Shown: positions 1 to 5,349, counted from the stretch's first letter. The stretch: 7,753 nt of DNA from Nitrososphaerota archaeon (GCA_027314685.1 DAHVAI010000053.1:1-7753), one strand, 5' to 3'. The notes: a model not told the origin generated them from the letters alone. Translations and numbers: made by a program.

Positions 1-1
1 G

Positions 2-145
2 TTCACAATCGCATGCAACGGCGAACGAATTATTCGGCTTGAGCTGCATCCTTCTGAAGTTGCGAACTTGCAAGCTCTACTCAACGAGTATGATTTTGAC
101 GAGGAGAATGAGGAATTGTGGACGAAGAAGACGCGTGGTCAATAA
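2..145 (+). CDS. C-terminal fragment of an unknown protein
   Basis: An open frame enters from the left edge and runs 47 codons to a TAA at 143-145. The visible part reads as ordinary protein (…RIIRLELHPSEVANLQALL…) and ends in an acidic stretch rich in Asp and Glu followed by a basic tail. No in-frame ATG is present, so the start most likely lies outside the window. It overlaps the next gene's GTG start at 118 by 28 bases, as in tightly packed viral or plasmid operons. The family is not recognised. The alternative is that it is a chance frame, but it has good amino-acid composition and sits directly before a coding series on the same strand. Confidence 0.5.
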   Translation, partial: FTIACNGERIIRLELHPSEVANLQALLNEYDFDEENEELWTKKTRGQ

Positions 146-363
146 TCGAGGACATGCGCGAGAGGAGCGACCACTGGGGTCGCTGTCCAGGCTGTAGCAG
201 ATGGTTCTCGAAGGTTGGGATGGAGACACTCCCCGCGATGTGGCTACCGCATGGTGAGTCGATGAAGCAACTCATACTTGCAAATCCAGAGTGTCCTATG
301 CAATCTTACGTCTGTCATGCTTGTGCCGAGAAGCTAAGAACAAAACAGGCAATGGGGAGATAA
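118..363 (+). CDS. Small zinc-binding protein (five cysteines)
   Basis: This 81-residue protein has a CPGC knuckle at residues 23-26 and a second cluster, C59 with a CHAC knuckle at 66-69. The pattern C-x2-C … C-x2-C is that of a zinc ribbon with a long insert of about 40 residues containing a histidine (H45). Zinc binding is inferred from the spacing; the exact family is not recognised. The N-terminus is acidic (MDEEDAW). The start is uncertain: GTG at 118 overlaps the preceding frame, and an ATG at residue 13 (position 154) would keep every cysteine. It ends with TAA three bases before the GTG of the next small gene, so the two are probably cotranscribed. A DNA- or RNA-binding accessory role is possible but unsupported. 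Confidence 0.65.
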   Translation: MDEEDAWSIIEDMRERSDHWGRCPGCSRWFSKVGMETLPAMWLPHGESMKQLILANPECPMQSYVCHACAEKLRTKQAMGR

Positions 364-366
364 CGA

Positions 367-492
367 GTGAGAAAACATCGTTCTTTTGTTCGGAAACTGC
401 GAGAGCAATTTCCGTATTGGGCAACGTCTCAGAAAGACCAGTATCTCAAGGAGCTCAAAATTCACAACAGAATCTGTTGGGCAGGCTGCTAG
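367..492 (+). CDS. 41-residue basic protein
   Basis: A GTG start at 367 lies three bases after the upstream stop codon and opens a frame of 41 codons ending in TAG at 490-492. The product begins MRKHRSFVRKLREQF and is basic and probably helical in its first half; it ends in ICWAGC with two cysteines. Its next neighbour starts at 498, five bases on. The tight spacing on both sides is the main support. No family is recognised. A very small accessory protein or a leader peptide coupling translation of the flanking zinc proteins would both fit. Confidence 0.45.
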   Translation: MRKHRSFVRKLREQFPYWATSQKDQYLKELKIHNRICWAGC

Positions 493-497
493 ACTGA

Positions 498-653
498 ATG
501 TGCGATCATAAAGAAACCAGCATTAGGATGGACACGGAAGGAATCGAGGATATCACAGTCGAAACTTGCAAGAGCTGCGGTGCCAAACGAGTCGGCAGAT
601 GGGAAATGACGTACGACGAATGGACTCCGTCCAATAAAGAGGCGAGTGTTTGA
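498..653 (+). CDS. Zinc-ribbon protein, N-terminal half before an in-frame TGA
   Basis: The ATG at 498 begins a 51-residue frame with one CKSCG knuckle (C24, C27) followed by a region rich in Trp, Tyr and Arg (RWEMTYDEW). A single CxxC pair cannot make a complete zinc ribbon. The frame stops at TGA 651-653, yet the same frame continues directly into a second knuckle (CLVCG) in the following entry. Read together, 498-875 would give one 125-residue protein with the pattern CxxCG-x(28)-CxxCG and a basic C-terminal tail. Possible explanations are an interrupting mutation, readthrough of TGA, or a TGA-TTG stop-restart producing two chains that share a zinc site. TGA ends several other genes here, so general reassignment is unlikely. 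Confidence 0.6.
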   Translation: MCDHKETSIRMDTEGIEDITVETCKSCGAKRVGRWEMTYDEWTPSNKEASV

Positions 654-875
654 TTGGTTGATCGTTGTCTTGTCTGCGGCGCTAGGCGTGAATGGACTAA
701 GAACAGCAAGCAGGGAGGCGCGATGCCATTACAGATCGACGACCACAGGCAAGCAGCAGAGATCAACGCCATGATTGAAGACGAGAAGATTGCAAAGATG
801 CAGGAGCAACAACAAGCAATTGTTGTCGAAGCAACCGCTTCCAGGAAGAGGAGCCGAAAACCGAGGGTGGATTAA
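654..875 (+). CDS. Zinc-ribbon protein, C-terminal half with basic tail
   Basis: This frame is in phase with 498-653 and starts with a TTG abutting its TGA stop. It carries the second knuckle (C-L-V-C-G, residues 5-8 of this part), then a helix-forming Glu/Gln/Lys-rich region with a QEQQQ run, and ends in a basic tail (ASRKRSRKPRVD). If translated alone it would use the TTG at 654 or the ATG at 723, and the latter would lose the cysteines. The simplest view is that it belongs with the previous entry as one zinc-ribbon protein, perhaps nucleic-acid binding given the tail. An overlapping open frame from 775 in another phase is considered a shadow in this part. Confidence 0.5.
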   Translation: MVDRCLVCGARREWTKNSKQGGAMPLQIDDHRQAAEINAMIEDEKIAKMQEQQQAIVVEATASRKRSRKPRVD

Positions 876-933
876 GCTGGCAAATTTAGGACGAGGCAAT
901 GAAGGAAACCAACGGGGCCGTGTCGAGCCACTG

Positions 934-1140
934 GTGGAATTAGATCGGGACTGCGAACCTCAGGTGAGGCGTGATCCTGAGCAAGTCAATAGTGCTCCGG
1001 TGGACCCACACTTCACGGACGCGGCGGGGTCTCCAGAGCCAAGTCCGCTCGACGAATTTGATTTTGACGAGTCGATGGTCATTCTTTTCGACGCTATTGG
1101 AGCGGACCCAAGCATGGCAAAACTTGTCATGAACAGGTGA
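934..1140 (+). CDS. Acidic 68-residue protein of unknown function
   Basis: From a GTG at 934 the frame gives 68 residues ending in TGA at 1138-1140. The middle is Pro/Ser/Asp rich (PEPSPLDEFDFDESM), followed by a hydrophobic, helix-like C-terminus (ILFDAIGADPSMAKLVM). The frame is open further upstream, to a possible start at 775, but that part overlaps the zinc-ribbon gene and has shadow-like composition. Another GTG at 964 is also possible. An ATG at 899, preceded by a GAGG sequence, opens a different phase that stops at 941-943, so a frameshift near 935 is an alternative reading. It is the last gene of the leftmost plus-strand series. No family is recognised. Confidence 0.45.
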   Translation: MELDRDCEPQVRRDPEQVNSAPVDPHFTDAAGSPEPSPLDEFDFDESMVILFDAIGADPSMAKLVMNR

Positions 1141-1248
1141 CTCATAGACGATATTGCAAACCATTGTCGAAGTCGGTCAATCTACAAGGAACACGAAGCC
1201 CGAAGATAGCGAAGTCCAAAATCAAAGTGTAGAAACCCAAGACAAATA

Positions 1249-1298
1249 GAGTTTGGGCTATTTCAAACTCAGTAAGGCGAACCAAATTTTAGTTCGCC
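1249..1298. terminator. Two adjacent hairpins in a convergent gap
   Basis: Between the ends of convergent gene sets (1140 and 1414) lie two perfect 7-bp inverted repeats five bases apart. The first is GAGTTTG (1249-1255), loop of 8, CAAACTC (1264-1270). The second is GGCGAAC (1276-1282), loop of 9, GTTCGCC (1292-1298). A bidirectional terminator or transcript 3'-end structure fits the position. Neither hairpin is followed by a clear T-run, so a structured RNA element or protein-binding site cannot be excluded. The rest of 1141-1413 shows no convincing ORF. Confidence 0.45.
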
Positions 1299-1413
1299 CA
1301 ACTGCCGATCGGTAACAGGGAGAAGAATTTTGGTGAACTGTCAAAGAGGTAACAGCGCCGAGATAACCCATCGGTTTTATCCTGAGACAACTATTGGAAA
1401 AACCCCTCGAAAA

Positions 1414-2055
1414 TTATCCAGAACCTCTTTGCTTGGCTTTTGATTTCTTATCTTTGTTCATAGCTAGCAGTACTTCGGTTTCGGTATCCTTAGCTACCAA
1501 TTCATCGATTTCCCTGAATTCTCTCAGCATCTGCAGCAGTGGCTCGGCGTATTCGTCTTTGAATTCACCCTGGGAGTTCATGACATCGAAGACCTTGATT
1601 GCCTCAGTCTTGTGATTCAGTTTTGCGATCTCCTCGAACAACCCGTAGAAACCGAATGTCGCAACGGCTTGGGCATACTGTTCTTCTTTTGTGATGTCTT
1701 TCTTCATCACCGGTTTAGAAGGATCATGGCTAATAGATAGGACGCGATAAGTGAGGACCTTTCCTATTAGGGCCATTAGCTTGTCCAACAATGTTGGAAA
1801 GATATCGCGCATCTCTGGTGATTTTTGATAGGCATCGAGTACTTCCGCCGCGATTCCATCTCCGATCCAAAGCCCTCCTTTCGCAACATACTTGAACTCC
1901 CTGATGACCCCCAGCTCGATACAGATCCGCTTGATATCATCCTCCGGGATATCATCAGGGATCAACTCATCCCAGCCGTACTCCAGGAATGCATCCCACC
2001 CCTTGCCTCTCACATTCAACTTGTTCTTCTTTTTTTCTTCAATAGTCGCTTGCAT
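1414..2055 (-). CDS. 213-residue protein of unknown function
   Basis: This is the third gene of the integrase-led minus-strand unit, 41 bases after the previous gene. The ATG at 2055 is supported by a Shine-Dalgarno sequence seven bases upstream. The protein starts with a Lys-rich segment (residues 6-12), has a Trp/Asp-rich region (GWDAFLEYGWDELIPDD, 19-35), then mainly helical sequence with alternating hydrophobic and charged residues, and ends in a Lys/Arg/Ser/Gly tail from about residue 201. No membrane segment, signal peptide or catalytic motif is visible and the family is not recognised. The basic tail and its position after the integrase and an Arg-rich protein would be compatible with a nucleoprotein role, but that is only context. 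Confidence 0.8.
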   Translation of the reverse strand: MQATIEEKKKNKLNVRGKGWDAFLEYGWDELIPDDIPEDDIKRICIELGVIREFKYVAKGGLWIGDGIAAEVLDAYQKSPEMRDIFPTLLDKLMALIGKVLTYRVLSISHDPSKPVMKKDITKEEQYAQAVATFGFYGLFEEIAKLNHKTEAIKVFDVMNSQGEFKDEYAEPLLQMLREFREIDELVAKDTETEVLLAMNKDKKSKAKQRGSG

Positions 2056-2062
2056 ATTTTTA

Positions 2063-2069
2063 CCTCACC
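2063..2069 (-). promoter_or_regulatory. Shine-Dalgarno site GGTGAGG
   Basis: On the minus strand GGTGAGG lies seven bases before the ATG at 2055. It matches the 3' end of prokaryotic 16S rRNA (GGTGA core). It fixes the start of the 213-residue gene, and it contrasts with the T-rich leaders without such a site upstream of the first genes of other units, a mix typical of archaea. Confidence 0.75.
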
Positions 2070-2096
2070 AAGGTAGGGTTGACTTTCAGGAGTCAC

Positions 2097-2711
2097 TCAC
2101 TTACCTTTGTCCATCCGCGCCTTGCGATAGATCGGCATTATCCCAAATGCTCGATAATCCCGTTTCACAGCCTCCTCAGGATTCTTTCGAAATACTTCAA
2201 AAGAAGTCATATCCGCAGTCCCAAGTTTGTGTTTGGAATACGCGGCGGTACCGCGAAACTTTCTACCTCCCTGGAGACGGATAGTCCTGGGAACGGAATA
2301 TTGACCTTGGCGCCTCATTTCCCTGAGATACTTGCTTTCATTCCGATGCTGCAGATAGCGACTGTATTTCTCGGGTTGATTCTCCTTCATCCACTGCAAC
2401 CGACGCTGGCGCGCTTCATTCTGTTTCTGCAGCAGAGCCGCATACTTCTCCGGGTCACTAGTCTTGAGATTCCTTTGCTGTTGGAGAAGCTGTTCTCTTT
2501 TACGAATGTAACGCTCCCTGTTAGCGCGCCGAACCTGTTCCGGATGTGTCTTTTTCCAGATTCTGTTTAGCTGTCTACGACGCTGGCGAATCTCCGGTCG
2601 CATTCTCCTTTTCCTATCATACTCGCTTCGCCGATGTTTCCGTTCTTCGTTGGATAATCGACCGCCGTGCCTGATTCTTCTGCCTCTTCTTGGAGCTGAT
2701 CTGCGAGTCAC
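2097..2711 (-). CDS. Arg/Gln-rich protein with tagged N-terminus and Pro-Glu helical repeats
   Basis: This 204-residue, very basic protein starts with GTG at 2711, ten bases after the integrase stop. The GTG is supported because residues 1-14 match the pattern M-[AST]-R-R-x(4)-[RH]-G-R-R-[AIV]-[KR] shared with three other proteins here. Residues 20-130 are almost wholly helical and charged, with Pro-Glu breaks at 39, 57, 87 and 113, suggesting degenerate helical repeats of 18-30 residues (for example DPEKYAALLQ and QPEKYSRYLQ). Similar Pro-Glu-spaced basic repeats occur in phage and large-virus proteins. The C-terminal 80 residues are less biased (KNPEEAVKRDYRAFGIMP). Nucleic-acid binding is likely from composition; a precise role is unknown. 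It is probably cotranscribed with the integrase. Confidence 0.8.
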   Translation of the reverse strand: MTRRSAPRRGRRIRHGGRLSNEERKHRRSEYDRKRRMRPEIRQRRRQLNRIWKKTHPEQVRRANRERYIRKREQLLQQQRNLKTSDPEKYAALLQKQNEARQRRLQWMKENQPEKYSRYLQHRNESKYLREMRRQGQYSVPRTIRLQGGRKFRGTAAYSKHKLGTADMTSFEVFRKNPEEAVKRDYRAFGIMPIYRKARMDKGK

Positions 2712-2721
2712 ACAGGAAAAA

Positions 2722-3765
2722 TCATGAAGGAAAATCTTTCGCAGTTAATGTCGCAAGACAGCCCTTGAATTCAGGTTCAAACAACCTGAGCTTCGGATAA
2801 GCAACGAGGTACTTGGCTTTTAGTTTCTCAACCTCGGCAGCATTGTATGCTCCCTCCGTTTTGCCCAGACTGTGGCCCATCATGCGCTTCACTGTATTGG
2901 GATGAAAGTCGCAGTCATCGAGGACCGTCTTGAAGTAATGCCTCAATGTATGCGGTCGGAACCTCCTTTCTCCTATTGTCGTCTGTATGCTCTTGAAGGC
3001 CTTCCTCACCGTCTTCCCCGGGTCGACGGCATCTTGCTTCCAGGGCCACAGGCGACTGCCGTAGAACTTTACGAAGGGAAGCACTTCTTCACCGAGAAAG
3101 CTTATCGTAACCTGATGCGATTTTTGTCGAACGATCACCAATGAAATAGGGCACAACCCTTTGTTGTACTGTTCGCGGAAAGAAGCGAACGCGGGCAACC
3201 ACTGATCCTTTCCCGCATTCGAGACGTCGACATCGAGATGCAACAGATCTATTTCTGAGAGTCCGCATTGACTCTGCATGATTATCCAGGAACGTAAAGT
3301 ATTGTTGGACGGCGGAACTGACAGAAATGCCTTTCTGAGCAGCTCCTTTTCTGGGGCGAAGGGGAAGGGGGTTTTCTTGCTTTTCTTTGGAATATCATAG
3401 TTCAATTTGATGCGGTTTCTTTTGAAGAAAGATAGGACGGTCCCGATCTTTGAAATTGCAGTGTCGCGCTGGTCTCCAAATCTATCCTTGAGCTCAGTGA
3501 ACCATTTGTCCAGGAGATCTTCGTACTGATAGCTAACGCCCTGACTTCTTGCTTCTTCAATAATCGCATCGGGTCCCTTTCCAGCGAATTCACAGAAAGA
3601 ATTGATCTGGGCGAGATATCCCTTTGCGGTAGAGATCGCAAACTCTTCATTTTCGATTAATAGTCTCTGGATCCATCTACGGAGACTCTCTGCCTGCAGC
3701 AATGCCCTGTACGTCGGAGATATCGATTGGTTTAGCTCGTAAAGAAATTGTTCAGAGTCTGTCAA
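2722..3765 (-). CDS. int: Tyrosine recombinase / integrase
   Basis: This 347-residue site-specific recombinase would catalyse integration or excision of the element or resolution of its DNA. Residues 1-125 resemble the helical SAM-like arm-binding domain (STAKGYLAQINSFCEF; …LSFFKRN). The catalytic domain shows a candidate beta-hairpin lysine K215 (VRQKSHQVTISF), box II HTLRH with H272, R275 and H276, the GH motif (MMGHSLGKTEGAY) with H298, and the nucleophile Y307. The first arginine is not obvious: box I reads QCGLSEIDLL (166-175) with Gly where the usual GLRxSE arginine is expected. The TTG start at 3765 lies inside an inverted-repeat operator shared with the divergent RHH gene, so expression is probably repressed by that protein. 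Length is normal for archaeal integrases. Confidence 0.9.
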   Translation of the reverse strand: MTDSEQFLYELNQSISPTYRALLQAESLRRWIQRLLIENEEFAISTAKGYLAQINSFCEFAGKGPDAIIEEARSQGVSYQYEDLLDKWFTELKDRFGDQRDTAISKIGTVLSFFKRNRIKLNYDIPKKSKKTPFPFAPEKELLRKAFLSVPPSNNTLRSWIIMQSQCGLSEIDLLHLDVDVSNAGKDQWLPAFASFREQYNKGLCPISLVIVRQKSHQVTISFLGEEVLPFVKFYGSRLWPWKQDAVDPGKTVRKAFKSIQTTIGERRFRPHTLRHYFKTVLDDCDFHPNTVKRMMGHSLGKTEGAYNAAEVEKLKAKYLVAYPKLRLFEPEFKGCLATLTAKDFPS

Positions 3766-3799
3766 GTTCCGAAATTCTCAGAAATAAAAATCGGAACTT
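3764..3799. promoter_or_regulatory. Divergent operator, copy 1
   Basis: Perfect 9-bp inverted arms, AAGTTCCGA (3764-3772) and TCGGAACTT (3791-3799), flank an 18-bp AT-rich core that contains AAATAAAAA, a plausible TATA element for both directions. The left arm overlaps the integrase TTG start codon, and the right arm ends six bases before the RHH ATG at 3806. A repressor bound here would block both promoters. The adjacent RHH protein is the obvious candidate ligand, by inference from position. Confidence 0.65.
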
Positions 3800-3805
3800 T
3801 TTGTT

Positions 3806-4597
3806 ATGATGAACTTCAGGCTTACGATATCGCTCTCTCCAGATGCGTTCGACTACCTCGAAAAGGCAACGGCTCCTGGTGCCTCTTTCGAAAGTAAGTC
3901 TGCATTCATCGATTATCTCATCAAGAGGGAGAGGGATGCCAATGCTTCCAGGGATGCCGCCGCATCGGTCGACGCAAGCAAGTCGCTGACACCTCGGGAG
4001 GAGATTCGAAAGAACCTAGCCGACGCCGTGTCAATCCAGGAGAAATTGGGCAAGAAACTTGACGCTATTCGCATCCTGGTCAAGAAGGAAATGAAACTCA
4101 AAGAAATGACTGAAGGGGATATCTCCCGAGTCAGTGATTGGCTCTGGTCCTATGTTACGAAGAACAATGGAACGGTCGTCAACGATAAGGGAAAGCGCTT
4201 TGTGATATCCGGAGAGAACATTGAAGATTACAGGAAACTTGGGACTATCTACTTCAGAAACCAGCAGCTAGAGAAGATGATGTCGAAAGATACCGCTATG
4301 ATTGCAGAAGCCAAGACATCCAAGATCTTCGCAGCAGTAAGCGCACTGGTCCAGGAAGGAAAGCTTGGTGAAGACTTTGCCAACATCGACGAAAGCGATC
4401 CGCGAGCAAAGGATATCCTCGAGAACTTTCGCCAATTGATGGAAATGCTGGAGAAGACCGAAGGAACTCCGGAGCAAGCCAGGGTCGAAGAGAAGATCAA
4501 GGTGTTGATGGATTCGAAGGTCTACAAGAATGCAAAGTCATTGGCTGACACCATGCTCCCAACTACTGAAAGCACTCCGTCCAAGAACGCTCCTTAG
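3806..4597 (+). CDS. Ribbon-helix-helix DNA-binding protein with long C-terminal region
   Basis: The N-terminus of this 263-residue protein fits a MetJ/Arc/CopG fold: a beta strand (FRLTISL, 4-10), helix 1 (SPDAFDYLEKA, 11-21) and helix 2 (ESKSAFIDYLIKRE, 29-42). Such proteins bind DNA as dimers through paired strands and often repress their own promoter. Residues 45-65 are an Ala/Ser/Asp linker. The rest is long and helical (61-115, 145-250), far larger than classical 45-80 residue RHH repressors, suggesting an oligomerisation or partner domain. The start is ATG 3806, or the adjacent ATG 3809. The gene diverges from the integrase and is bracketed by two copies of the same inverted repeat, which suggests autoregulation and control of integration or copy number. 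A partition or replication-control role is an alternative. Confidence 0.8.
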   Translation: MMNFRLTISLSPDAFDYLEKATAPGASFESKSAFIDYLIKRERDANASRDAAASVDASKSLTPREEIRKNLADAVSIQEKLGKKLDAIRILVKKEMKLKEMTEGDISRVSDWLWSYVTKNNGTVVNDKGKRFVISGENIEDYRKLGTIYFRNQQLEKMMSKDTAMIAEAKTSKIFAAVSALVQEGKLGEDFANIDESDPRAKDILENFRQLMEMLEKTEGTPEQARVEEKIKVLMDSKVYKNAKSLADTMLPTTESTPSKNAP

Positions 4598-4610
4598 AGT
4601 CGGTCTTTGC

Positions 4611-4625
4611 CAGAAAATTTTTCTG
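4611..4625 (+). terminator. Short palindrome with T-run after the RHH gene
   Basis: CAGAAAA, a central T, and TTTTCTG form an AT-rich palindrome 14 bases after the RHH stop codon, including a run of five T. A T-run can be enough for archaeal termination. The hairpin itself would be weak because the arms nearly touch, so this is a tentative call. Confidence 0.3.
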
Positions 4626-4645
4626 CGAAGTTACCTGCATCATCA

Positions 4646-4675
4646 AGTTCCGAAATTACAATGACAATCGGAACT
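4646..4675. promoter_or_regulatory. Operator, copy 2 (downstream of RHH gene)
   Basis: Perfect 8-bp inverted arms, AGTTCCGA (4646-4653) and TCGGAACT (4668-4675), are separated by 14 bp. The left side shares the 15-mer TCAAGTTCCGAAATT with copy 1 at 3762-3776. The core differs from copy 1 and is four bases shorter. An ATG follows immediately at 4676. It is probably bound by the same protein as copy 1. A recombinase core site is an alternative reading. Confidence 0.6.
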
Positions 4676-4744
4676 ATGAGGAAAAGCAAGATTCTTGCCT
4701 TTCCCCTGGGTTTCACGCTCAGATCGTGCTCATCTGAATTCTAG
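4676..4744 (+). CDS. Possible 22-residue peptide behind operator copy 2
   Basis: An ATG placed directly after the right operator arm opens a 22-codon frame to TAG (MRKSKILAFPLGF…). The arrangement of operator then start codon mirrors that at the RHH gene, so this may be a short regulated peptide or a relic of a deleted gene. No family is recognised, and a chance frame of this length is quite likely. Confidence 0.2.
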   Translation: MRKSKILAFPLGFTLRSCSSEF

Positions 4745-4865
4745 TGAGGGTGGGGACTTTAAGCGGGCACACGCGTCAAAATTTCACTTTTTGTATTATC
4801 TATGCCTTATTGGAAAATTTAGTGTGTGTAGTCTCCAAATGAAATTATCTGCGTAGTACGTTACC

Positions 4866-4911
4866 CTCATATGCTCATATCGTCTTACCTCATATCATCA
4901 TATCGTATTCG
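4866..4911 (+). repeat. Two tandem 23-bp units with four CATAT boxes
   Basis: Units 4866-4888 and 4889-4911 match at 18 of 23 positions and follow each other without a gap (CTCATATGCTCATATCGT… and CTCATATCATCATATCGT…). Each contains two CATAT boxes eight bases apart. The array ends about 30 bases before the ATG of the 46-residue Arg-rich protein, where promoter and activator sites would be expected. A regulator-binding array or iteron-like element is inferred. Confidence 0.55.
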
Positions 4912-4928
4912 TCTCTCACTTCACGCAC

Positions 4929-4940
4929 TTTTTCTCTTGA
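4929..4940 (+). promoter_or_regulatory. Leader element TTTTTCTCTTGA (copy at the 46-residue gene)
   Basis: This 12-mer ends one base before the ATG at 4942, with no Shine-Dalgarno site between. The identical 12-mer precedes the 146-residue basic protein on the minus strand. It may be an initiator or leader feature, or a remnant of duplication of the 5' end of the gene. Confidence 0.45.
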
Positions 4941-4941
4941 C

Positions 4942-5082
4942 ATGGCACGCAGAAGAAGCCATCACCGCGGCAGACGAGCCAAACGCAGGTCACGCAGAGG
5001 ATCCAGGCGACGAATAAGTGCTCATGATAGAGCGGTCGACCGAAGGAATCTTGCGAAGGCTCGAAGAGCACGCCGGAGATAG
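4942..5082 (+). CDS. 46-residue protamine-like arginine-rich protein
   Basis: The ATG at 4942 opens a 46-codon frame ending in TAG. It encodes 21 arginines and two lysines among 46 residues and almost no hydrophobic residues, like protamines or small viral core proteins that neutralise and condense DNA. Residues 1-14 fit the tag pattern shared with three other proteins here, with GRR at 10-12. It is closest to the 72-residue protein at 5991, which has the same Arg/His/Ser-rich start (MARRRSHHRGRR and MSRRVSRHHGRR). It stands alone, between a repeat-rich upstream region and a terminator hairpin 34 bases downstream, suggesting its own strong, regulated transcript. DNA binding is very likely from charge. 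A virion core role is an inference from the viral context, and a ribosomal or RNA-binding peptide is the alternative. Confidence 0.75.
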   Translation: MARRRSHHRGRRAKRRSRRGSRRRISAHDRAVDRRNLAKARRARRR

Positions 5083-5115
5083 ATAGGCCTCGCGTAACTC
5101 TCCAGCAAAGATATT

Positions 5116-5148
5116 GAGCTGACGCCGAGTCAGCTCTTCCCTCTTATT
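5116..5148 (+). terminator. Hairpin terminator after the 46-residue gene
   Basis: Perfect 8-bp arms GAGCTGAC (5116-5123) and GTCAGCTC (5129-5136) enclose a 5-base loop and are followed by the pyrimidine-rich TTCCCTCTTATTTC. It lies 34 bases after the stop of the Arg-rich gene and also just beyond the end of the convergent minus-strand frames, so it may stop transcripts from both sides. Confidence 0.65.
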
Positions 5149-5157
5149 TCAAGTAAA

Positions 5158-5349
5158 TCAACGAGCATATTCTTTTCCGTGTTCGCCATCGCTGGACATC
5201 AGATCACAGATTCTAAGAAACCAACTTGGAAACCGAAGACGGTTCCCTAGACAAAACAGTTCCTTGAACAAATCGATTGTCAACTCTGTTCTGTGGATTT
5301 TAGAGTCAAGAAGAGTAGCCGCGCACGCGCACTGCGATACTGTCTTCAA
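5158..5349 (-). CDS. Possible 63-residue protein, last in a coupled chain
   Basis: A TTG at 5349 overlaps the TGA of the 21-residue frame above it (TTGA) and opens 63 codons with four cysteines spread through residues 7-48, including a CAC near the start (…TIDLFKELFCLGNRLRFPSW…). No known motif is recognised. Its only support is the overlap arrangement and its position inside the same transcript as the 146-residue gene, ending shortly before a terminator. Composition is less biased than that of its neighbours, and it could be a chance frame. Confidence 0.35.
   Translation of the reverse strand: MKTVSQCACAATLLDSKIHRTELTIDLFKELFCLGNRLRFPSWFLRICDLMSSDGEHGKEYAR

Larger units (their letters stand above)
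4598..4941. other. Mostly non-coding spacer with regulatory repeats
   Basis: No convincing gene is visible in these 344 bases. They hold the T-run palindrome at 4611, the second operator copy at 4646-4675, a doubtful 22-codon frame, an AT-rich stretch at 4775-4860 without a clear motif, the CATAT tandem repeat at 4866-4911 and the leader of the 46-residue protein gene. The length and density of repeats suggest a control region, possibly including a replication origin, but there is no direct evidence of an origin. Confidence 0.5.

Noticed and set aside
775..933. Upstream extension of the acidic protein frame back to an ATG at 775
   Set aside because: It overlaps the C-terminal zinc-ribbon frame for 100 bases and its composition (Arg/Gln/Leu/Gly mixture without structure) looks like a shadow; later GTG starts are preferred.
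1141..1413. tRNA-like GTTCGCC sequence in the gap
   Set aside because: No acceptor, D-arm or anticodon-arm pairing could be found around it; it is one arm of a simple hairpin.
2079..2570. Plus-strand frame of 163 codons
   Set aside because: It is antisense to the Arg/Gln-rich gene, whose tagged N-terminus and coupling are well supported; the antisense product is Leu/Ser/Phe rich, as expected opposite Arg/Glu/Gln codons.
2706..2724. Five-codon frame MIFPV overlapping both the integrase stop and the next GTG
   Set aside because: Too short to support; at most it hints at translational coupling.
4598..4744. Open frame continuing in phase after the RHH TAG stop, suggesting TAG readthrough (pyrrolysine)
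   Set aside because: Forty-eight codons without a stop are not rare by chance, the stretch is low-complexity Ser/Thr, and it runs through the operator copy.
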